A stretch of 64,000 bases of DNA from Actinernus sp. WN-2022 (taxonomy: Eukaryota; Cnidaria; Anthozoa; Actiniaria; Actinernidae): assembly GCA_030867875.1 (NCBI GenBank), contig JAOWCC010001751.1, forward strand, positions 26,590,369 through 26,654,368, read 5' to 3'. A program made the translations under genes and the position numbers. The notes beneath the pieces are model-generated. The model saw nothing but the letters and a program-made list of their open reading frames with translations, ran no database searches and had not been told where the DNA came from. Below, one piece after another: positions 56,274 to 64,000 of the stretch; position 1 is the stretch's first letter; every line of letters starts with the position of its first letter.

Positions 56274-57202
56274 CTGGAGCAACAACAAAAAAAGATTGGA
56301 CGACTAACTTATACTCAAGCATGTTAATGTTTGTTTTATTCATTGAGCTCTTGTTCTTCTGATGAAACACTCTAAATTCAATATCTTTGTCGTTAAAAAA
56401 AAAAGAAGAAAATATTATAGAAATCTGAACTTATAGGTAGTACTCATGGTCTTAACATTTTAGGTTAGGTATTTTGGTGTTTTGGATGTCACGTGGTCAC
56501 AATGCATTTTTTAAAGTAATGATTTCTCGATTATCTGGTCACATTTCTGGTTTGTTTGGTTCTGTTTGGAATGGTTGATCCTGATAGATTGGAGGTGAGA
56601 AAATTGCGAAACGTGTTTCCAAGAATAGGTCACGTGACCTGTTTTCTCTATTTTCGCCTTAACAATATATCAAGGCATTCTATTAGCTAAACGAACTATT
56701 TATTGATTTCCGTTGTAAAAACATAAAACCAAATGTAGACGTATTTTGGCCAAGAGTAAAATATGTCTACAAATTGGAACATTTTATAGCATGCAAAAAA
56801 AATAAGTTATCCTTTCACTTTCAAATATGTAAGCAATGTAAGATAGGCCCGAATCCCTATCTCTATTCTTGGTTCGGTTTTGTCAACTTTTTGCTTCTTC
56901 TTCTTTCCTTATGAGATGTGTAAAACTAATTATTTTTAGGTGATATTGTTTATTTTTCCAGCTTTCTTGTTTTGTATCACAGCGTGTAATGCTAACTTGT
57001 AATTTAACTCAAATGCGAATAAAAAAAACAGTTACGACATATTAAATAAAAGTTTCTAGTAAACATCAGCTTTCTGGAGAAAAGTATGGCGCCAAAATTG
57101 GCTCAACCAATAGAAATGCTCTCTTTATAGTACCCTTAATCCGTAACAGATCTACAGTGATCCTATGTGAAATGTGGGCCTAGTTCCAAAGTCGACAAAT
57201 TT

Positions 57203-57328
57203 AGGGTATATACTTCAGAGTAGTGTTTCGTTCCATATAGCCTCCCTGCATAATCATTTTCTCTACTGTTTTACAGTAATATCCAGGGAGACTATATGGA
57301 ACGAAACACTACCATGAAGTATAAACCC
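57203..57328. repeat. ~126-bp hairpin element in PLAT intron 1
   Basis: GTAGTGTTTCGTTCCATATAG and CCTCCCTG are mirrored as CAGGGAG and CTATATGGAACGAAACACTAC, with outer GGGTATATACTTC/GAAGTATAAACCC. Confidence 0.75.
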
Positions 57329-57436
57329 AAATGTAGGTTCACACAATAATTTGTCTCCATGAACCCTCTAATCAGTCATGAGTTGTCCTTTCAGTTAAGC
57401 TTTGTGCTACTCAAACGAATATTATGGGGGCCCGTA

Positions 57437-59584
57437 CTGGTCAAAATTACGTTAAATATTTTTTTAGTAGCCAGAAATAATTTTATGTGTTTGACAAATT
57501 ATTTATTACGTTTCGAATTGATTTTATGTATACTAGAATAATTATTTGTGTGCACGAATTAATTTTTCGTATGCACGAATTATTTTTTCGTACAATAATT
57601 TCTTGGCATACACTATATATCCCATAACTGAGCCACTGCTTCAAACCGCAAAGAAGCAAGGAAGACTGGGGGAAGTCCTCTACCGCCACAACTTAAGGAA
57701 ATAACGGAGAAAATCATATATGCCTCAACAGGCCAGATTTCCTCTTCCAAATCCAAGGGATTGGCGCGATCTCGAAAGACTCATTCCCGTCTTAACGCTC
57801 GCCGTTGGAGCGCCAATAACATGGCCGCCATTTTTGGCCATTTTTAGGACATTTTATGTGTTTAGGACATATCCTAAAAGTTAAGACATTTTTACCTCTT
57901 CAATTTAGGACATGTCTTAAGACTTAGGAGGTGTTCGTGAATAACACTTTTATCCTAATAGCTATCTTAGGAGGCTCTTGTGTCCTAAGACACCTTCGTT
58001 AGTCTGGCCCCAGTACCCTGGGTTACCGACCGGAGGTTAAATGTTTTGCGCCGCGCGGAAGGCAAACATTTTTGTTGTCCGCGCACTCGACGATCCTCGC
58101 GCCTTCTGCGCTCGCCAACTCTATTTACCAACAAAAGGCAAAACAATTAACCTCTCGGTAGTGTTCCAGCTGATCTTTAGCTAAAGATTTCAAAACGCTT
58201 CCATCCAGGTCCAAGCTGATGTTGATTAGGTGAGTCACTCAGACTGATTTAGATTCTGGAGTGGGGCTTGTATGGCATTAACAGGTAGCCCTGAACATTG
58301 GGTTGGGGAAAGACAAGGCAGGAACACCCAACGAACTGTTCTGCAAAATAACTGTTCTTCTGGGCCACTCGGCTGGCAAATTCTGCACTTTGGAATTTCT
58401 TGGCTGGCAAATTCTGCAGTCTGATACTAAATAATAATATAACGGAGCGATATTTGTCAGCTGGTAAATTCTGCAGTCCGATATAATTACATAATAATAA
58501 TATAACAGAGCGATATTTCTCAGCTGGCAAATTCTGCACGTACCTGTTGTTTCACAGGTTTTTAAAAATACCGAATTCTGCAGGTTAGCTCAGGTTTTTA
58601 TTCTTAAAATAAAAATATATTTTTGCTGCTGGCAAATTCTGCACTTAAATATTTCAGCTGGGAAATTTAGAAATTCTTCATGAACTTTAGGCTGGCTGGA
58701 GCTGCAGAACAGCTGTTCGTCTGCCAGCTGAAAAATAATTCCCTTAAATATGTTTAAATACATCTGATTTGTTATAAAAACATCAGAATGTTTGTTTTTA
58801 TGAAGTTTTACCGTTGGGTGTTCCTGACAAGGTCCCTGCAATAACATGGCCCTGCATGCATGGCCCTGCAGCATCCAACAGACGAAACCTGGTTTCAATT
58901 GACCTATATCATTATGACGTCAAATCAAAACAATCTATTGTTTAAACGCTAAGGATCACGGTCGTGGGAGGGGGACAAAACAGCAACAACACAAAGGAAA
59001 TCGCTATCAAATGTATTTTGTAGAACGTAGAATAGCGGTAACAGCTACCAAATAAGGTAAATATTGTGGGATGAGCATTGATACAGCTGATATCTGGAAA
59101 CCAGACAATTCGAAGTTAAATTTTCCTCAGCAGAGCAGATTTAGTTCAAAACTATATTGTTCAAGTCGATTCTGTCCCCCTCATAAACAAGCCGTGACGT
59201 CATAATGATATAGGGTAATTAGATCCTCCAATTCTATACGCTCAGGACACAAAGAGTCGAAAAACTGACTTTAAATTTATTTAACAAAAACTGACGGAAT
59301 CCTCCTTGATTCCTTTCTCGGATGACAACGTGGCTGGCCACCATCTTGGACTTACACAGCTCGCAGTAGCTTATATATATTATATGGGATATGCCAAGAA
59401 ATTATTGTACGAATAAATAATTCGTGCATACGAAAAAAAAAATTCGCTCAAACGAAAAACAATTCGTGCACACAAATAATTTTTCTTGTATACAGTAAAA
59501 CTAATTCGAACACATAATAAATAATTTGTCAAACACAAAATAATTTCTGCTTACTAAAAATATAATTAACGTAATTTTGACCAG
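57437..59584. mobile_element. 2.1-kb element with ~190-bp inverted repeats in PLAT intron 1
   Basis: The arms CTGGTCAAAATTACG...TATATCCCATA (57437-57626) are mirrored at about 59383-59584 and contain repeated AATTCGTGCACAC-like words. Inside are a minisatellite (58365-58660) and mirrored regions around 57780 and 59340, but no transposase frame. The target duplication is not clear. Confidence 0.75.
58365..58660 (-). repeat. Irregular tandem repeat with CTGGCAAATTCTGCA
   Basis: Five or six spaced copies of GCTGGCAAATTCTGCA with ~50-bp AT-rich spacers (AATAATAATATAAC(G/A)GAGCGATATT). The repeat makes the minus frames 58249-58539 and 58590-58898 look like a repeat protein, which is not credible. 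Confidence 0.8.
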
Positions 59585-60290
59585 AATTTCGAGCTCAGTT
59601 GAATTTTTGGTTCCCAGAAGCTCGCAAAGCATATACAGTATAAATTAGCTTTTAAAATTGTCGAGATCTGCATGCATCAAACCTGATCCACACGGTTCAT
59701 AAAAAAATAAGCGGTGAGAATTTTATAGGAGAACTCAACTGTAGTACTAACGTAGGACTGAAAGGAAAAATAAATACTTGAATCGAAGGTGAACGCGGAG
59801 TACTCTTGATGAGAAAAGAATTAGCATTTCTAATCGATTTGAGCCAATTTTGGCGCCATATTTTTCTCCACAAAGCAGATGTTTACTGGTAAATGTTGTC
59901 GATTTATCTTCGATTCAAATCGCTGGGGTAAAGATGTTACATACAGTAATTCTCATCAGTCCAAATATTATATATATCGACTGAATATATCATAAACATC
60001 GGTTAAAAGTATTATCCTATGCATATCACTTAGTATGGTCGTTCAACTGTTATACCTTGGTAAAAAAACTGAATAATTAAGACCAAAAATTGAATTGTCT
60101 CGAAAGAAATTCGTTGGTATTTCCACCTTGATCAGTTAAAATTGGCTAATACTGGACTCAGAATATAGCTAACAACAGCATTCAGTAGAAGAAAAAAACA
60201 GGCGGGTACTGATCATGATGAATATTCAGTCACCGGGAAATTCATTAATGCGCGTATTCTCAAACAGTGTAAAGTGAACTTCACACAAAC

Positions 60291-60381
60291 CTGTTTTCGT
60301 AGAGGTACTAACATCTTGGATACAACCAACAACAGTAAGTACAAGCACGATGAATTTCACATAAAGCTTATCCATCTTCAT
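60291..60381 (-). CDS. Secreted PLAT-domain protein, exon 1 (signal peptide)
   Basis: ATG at 60379-60381 (a second in-frame ATG two codons on). It encodes MKMDKLYVKFIVLVLTVVG, a charged start and hydrophobic core, then CIQDVSTSTKT, a typical signal peptide and short linker. Donor ACAG|GTTTGT leaves one base. Joined by phase to exons at 56273, 54284 and 52821, the product is 152 aa: signal peptide plus one PLAT domain (about residues 31-150). PLAT domains bind lipids or proteins. In a secreted form the role is open; similar small proteins exist in plants and cnidarians. Confidence 0.75.
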
Positions 60382-60523
60382 CAGTGAAACGTTTCGAAGC
60401 AGTTACTTATGGTCTTTGTTTGTCCGCGTAGCGCTAATATTCAATGAACAGAACATACAATTAACTTTAATATTATGTAAAAAGTCGTTAATGTGGGCGG
60501 CCTTTTGTTGACAGTTTTGACAA

Positions 60524-60610
60524 TCATCATCATCAGCTTTATTTAAACACGGTATCCCATCATTTACAATGCAATCAATGCTCTTCCAGAGAGCCGTGTA
60601 TAATACCTAT
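60524..60610 (-). mobile_element. LINE-type 3' tail with (ATG)n
   Basis: Minus strand: ..TACCGTGTTTAAATAAAGCTG followed by ATGATGATGATT, a LINE-like 3' end. The upstream part is not recognisable. Confidence 0.5.
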
Positions 60611-61634
60611 ACAATAAATAATTAAAACATCCATGCTAAGATCGTGAGCACTATTTGCAATTCCTCATCCCGAGTTTAGTTGCCTCGGAAACAGGCATTA
60701 TGGAATATGGTACACTTGCTCTTGGGTAAATGTTTGTTTAAGAAGTATCATATAGGTCAGTCTTGCGTTCATAAAATCATGTTATTTACCGTACGTGCAT
60801 ATGCACGCAAGATTCTCTGTCCTGGCTTTATTTTCCCAGTATCTTTCTACTTCTTTTATATGAGACTCGGTATAGCTATATTTGCATCATACCAACCTCG
60901 TTCCCAGGGTCTTCTCGGTCAGATCCAAGATGACGGCTCCCTGGTAAAGGCTGAATCACGTGACCAAAAATCCTGGAGATTTTAATCACGTGACGTAGGC
61001 ATCCAATATGGCGGCCAAGCTAAATATGTAAATGTTTAACACGTGCCTACAAACCATAGGTATCCCAATCCGGAGTGAGCGAGATGCCATTAACGGTATT
61101 TCCACGCGGCGAACGACGAAGCGAAAACAGGTCTACTAAACAGTTCGAAATGGAGTTTACTTGGATAAAGAAACAGTGGAAGGGTATCACAAAGCTACCA
61201 GGATGTTTCTAAGCTAGAAGAGAATCCTAAAAAGCCGTTCATTTTCTATTAGCGTTGAAGCGAAGAGATCGATAGCACATGTTCAGATTTTATAACGTCT
61301 TCTCCTGGCTTTCTCACTGATGAAACTTACCAGGAAACTACCCAGTAATGCACTTCATCTATTGCTCTACCTACACAACGTGTTTTAAGGTTATTTAAAA
61401 TCGTTTTATTGATAAAATTTGAGCAATCGAATCTATATACAAAATCATCTCTGGACTCAGTCCGTTTGGCCAATAAAAAGCATCGTTCGGAACAACCCTT
61501 GTCATAATCGAAGAGCCAATCAGAGTACCGAGAAGACCCTGGTCACGAGGTTGGCATCATACCAAGGGTACATGGTACAGAGTAGAGCACAGGCTTCTGT
61601 ACCGCTTGACAATCCCCTACTCTTATTCAAGGAG

Positions 61635-61700
61635 TCATAGGACCTCCTGCATTCAGCTCTCTACCACCTGAGCTGGCTGGCGCTCCAAACCTGACCCCGA
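61635..61700 (-). other. Degenerate tRNA-like sequence
   Basis: Minus strand GCGCCAGCCAGCTCAGGTGG, then TAGAGAGCTGAATGCAGGAGG, resembles the D-arm side and anticodon arm of a tRNA, but no T-arm/B box follows. A tRNA pseudogene or SINE head. Confidence 0.35.
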
Positions 61701-61830
61701 AATCTGTACCCTATTTCATACTAAAAAGGCAAAATTTGTAACAAAACACTGAGTTCAAAAACCATATACCGGGGCGGCAGATAACCAAAAAGTATACTGC
61801 CCCCCGAAGGCAGGCAGGCCTATGAATTAA

Positions 61831-62300
61831 AAGTGCATATAAGCCCAAATTAGTACGTTATACTCGATATCGAGATCATATCGATTGTACATTAAGTGAA
61901 TAGTCCAAACCGTTGAATATTTCTTGATTTTGGTGTTACGTCTACGAGATGTAAAGGTTTATATTTCTAATATGCTAATGATGTGATGTCATCACCAACA
62001 TCAATTATTATACAAAAGCATGCTGGTACAGACAAATTACCTATTTTAAAATTCTAAGTTATATTTGAAGCTTATCAAAGTGATTTTACACAAAACATTC
62101 TAAATTAGAAAATAGCTTAACTCACAAGTACAAAGAAATTCACCAAATGCCGGTGATGACATCACATCATTAGCATATTGGAAATATAAACCTTTATATC
62201 TCATAGACGCAACACCCAAATCAAGAAATATTCTACTGTTGGACTATCCACTTCATGTACAATCGATATCAAATATAACTAATTTGGGCTTATATGCACT
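61831..62300. mobile_element. TTAA-flanked MITE
   Basis: TTAA lies at 61827-61830 and 62301-62304. Inverted ends of about 180 bp start AAGTGCATATAAGCCCAAAT and include ATGTGATGTCATCACC near the centre. Same end type as 46850-49256. Confidence 0.85.
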
Positions 62301-62304
62301 TTAA

Positions 62305-63163
62305 CTGTAGTTCTCCATTCGCGACATATCCAGCAAGCCACGTTTTGCCGGAACAGCTTGGGACTAAATTTACAATTTTCCCATATATTCTTACCTGTTC
62401 TAAAGCCGCCTCGACGAGTGAAGAAGTTGTACGCACCTTGGACAATTATGGAAAGCCGATTACACTAATAGTTATGGCCGTCATAAGGAAAATTCATGAC
62501 CATGACAGCACATTAAATTGACTGAAAGAGGAAACATTTTCGATGTGATGGTTCAACAGACCATGCAAAAAAACCTGTAACATTTTCGAGACCATTGACT
62601 AGAAGCTAAACCACTCTTAGGTGAATCGAACTTCTCAGAGAGAATGATATTTGGCGGCCTATAAACTTAAACGGGCTGTGTCACGGTAATTGGCTTTGCG
62701 TTCCCAGGCCGGAATCGAAACAGTTATTTCTACCGTGTTTGATATGAACTACCGAACCTCTCGGCCATGCTTAAAATCAAAACAAATATGCAAAAATGAC
62801 CAACAAACAGTGTATATAAACGGTTTGTTTATATTTTATTCAATCAAGCATTGAAGGAGGGAAGTTTACTGTTTGTATCCAATTAAAGCCACCAACCGAA
62901 CGATTACTCGATACATGCGCAGTACCATGACATAGCCTCTTTAAACTAAGTAGCTAGTAACATCGGCCGCTAAAAATGTTCAATAGACCGATCCAGCTGC
63001 TTGGCCCTGTTGGAGTAATACAGTACCGCTCTAAACCTGTATTCCGATTGCACTATTATACTGTAGCGCTATTGTTTTTGTATTGCACGTTCTAAGGGTT
63101 AGGGTATTTTGCATTGTTGGGTAAGCCAATGCGGTGGCTCGTTTCGAGCGGTACAGGCCGGCT
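62305..63163. other. No gene recognised
   Basis: A minus-strand splice-donor-like word (GAACAG|GTAAGA near 62397) follows a short open stretch, but no confident exon can be drawn. The rest is non-coding. Confidence 0.35.
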
Positions 63164-63324
63164 CCTCTGTTGCCCCGGTTCAGATCATGTGACAGCTCTC
63201 CAGAGGATTCAGAGGATTCAGTGTTTTGTTTAAATTTTTAGAAATTTACGCATTTCTTCTTGGGATACAGAAAAACAAACATTACTCAAGTGTAGTCAGG
63301 TGATCTGAAATGGGGCAACAGAGG
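63164..63324. mobile_element. 161-bp MITE, copy 2
   Basis: Inverted ends CCTCTGTTGCCCC(G/A)(G/T)TTCAGATCA. Same family as 54826-54985. Confidence 0.75.
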
Positions 63325-63541
63325 CAAGCTGAAAATCGATCTATACGGCGGCCATGTCGGCTAGAAACAATAGATCCCCCGCTGAGCAGCTTCAGAACGA
63401 GTCTAGACGGGGAGAAAACAAAGGTTTTTATTCTCCCGAGACTCAATAACACTGCCGCGATGGGCTCCATCGAAGCTTATATATCCCTATAGTTAATACA
63501 AGGAGTACAATTAACCCACAAGGCGTAACCTGCTAGCGGCT

Positions 63542-63646
63542 GTTCTGGGTGTTTATTTCGCTTATTTGTTTTCGGATTGGACTACCTGTGGCAACCACAG
63601 GTACTCCAATCCAAAAACAAATGAGCGAAAAAACACCCAGAAGAAC
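63542..63646. repeat. ~105-bp hairpin element
   Basis: GTTCTGGGTGTTTATTTCGC and TTATTTGTTTTCGGATTGGA are mirrored on the right (..TCCAATCCAAAAACAAATGA, GCGAAAAAACACCCAGAAGA). The tip is CTACCTGTGGCAACCACAGGTA. Confidence 0.8.
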
Positions 63647-64000
63647 CTTCAGCTAATTAAACAATAGCGATCTATTTATATCTTTAAGATTTCTTTGCGA
63701 ATATGTATACATAATGCGCACGCCATCGCCACGTCTATTTGAATCATAATAACGTCAATAAATCAAGTTGAGTATCTGTATGTTATCTTGGATTCCCACT
63801 GTGTCGGAGAGCAGCCAAATAGCTCGGATCAGTGGCAGTGTACATGCTTGCTCAAAGGTTTAGGGGGTTATTCGCTGTGTTTGGTAGCCGTTCTCTCACT
63901 TTGCGAAGACCTGCCCATTTTCCGGATTCGATACAATTGTGATGATAGAGGACCGGTCATAAATGCATGTAAGTTCAAATCCAAGCCAAGTGCGTGAGCT
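63647..64000. other. No gene recognised
   Basis: The plus frame 63788-63997 runs to the window end without recognisable motifs. Confidence 0.3.

Noticed and set aside
58249..58898. Repeat-containing protein on the minus strand
   Set aside because: The peptide repeats mirror the CTGGCAAATTCTGCA DNA array and lie inside a transposon.
62395..62480. Minus-strand exon ending in GTAAGA
   Set aside because: Only about 17 open codons precede the donor, with no acceptor or start that can be defended.

Overview
This is animal nuclear DNA. It is AT-rich and intron-bearing, with GT-AG splice sites, and transposons dominate it. The element mix (BEL/Pao, DIRS-type tyrosine-recombinase retrotransposons, CR1/L2-like LINEs, Penelope-like elements, PIF/Harbinger-, Mutator-, Tc1- and TTAA-type DNA elements, tRNA-headed SINEs, hammerhead ribozymes) together with the two host genes fits a cnidarian such as a stony coral or sea anemone. 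That placement is inference from content, not a database match.

Host genes. Two spliced minus-strand genes can be built with matching intron phases. The first (24354-27694, two exons, 632 aa) encodes a type II membrane protein with a GT-A-like stem and a LicD/fukutin-related catalytic domain, so probably a Golgi sugar-phosphate (ribitol-phosphate-type) transferase. The second (52711-60381, four exons, 152 aa) encodes a secreted single-PLAT-domain protein. Its introns are full of transposons. Two orphan exon candidates lie at 45484-45699 (minus) and 43031-43106 (plus, inside a transposon).

Layout. 1-5.4 kb: LINE endonuclease/RT remnant with nested short inverted-repeat elements. 5.4-11.3 kb: a broken DIRS-like element (minus), whose tyrosine-recombinase gene was split by a Mutator-like element with ~560-bp inverted repeats and a 9-bp target duplication. 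11.3-13.7 kb: LINE ends and nested MITEs. 13.96-20.23 kb: a complete but frame-broken BEL/Pao LTR element with 5-bp target duplications. 20.7-23.5 kb: TTAA elements and a minisatellite. 24-27.7 kb: the transferase gene. 29.5-31.6 kb: SINE and minisatellites. 32.1-39.6 kb: a LINE split by a THAP-bearing P-like element, then inverted-duplicated, then hit in one arm by a Harbinger-like element. 40-45 kb: MITEs, a Harbinger-type element carrying an exon-like piece, and an inverted repeat with two hammerhead ribozymes. 46.8-49.3 kb: a TTAA element containing a Penelope-like GIY-YIG fragment with a hammerhead-like fold behind it. 52-60.4 kb: the PLAT gene. 60.4-64 kb: LINE tail, TTAA element and MITEs.

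The most interesting signals are the ribozymes: canonical hammerhead cores in both arms of the 43.64-44.19 kb inverted repeat, and a second, divergent class with an almost absent stem III at 48149-48189 (intact pairing) and at about 40343 and 24181 (decayed).
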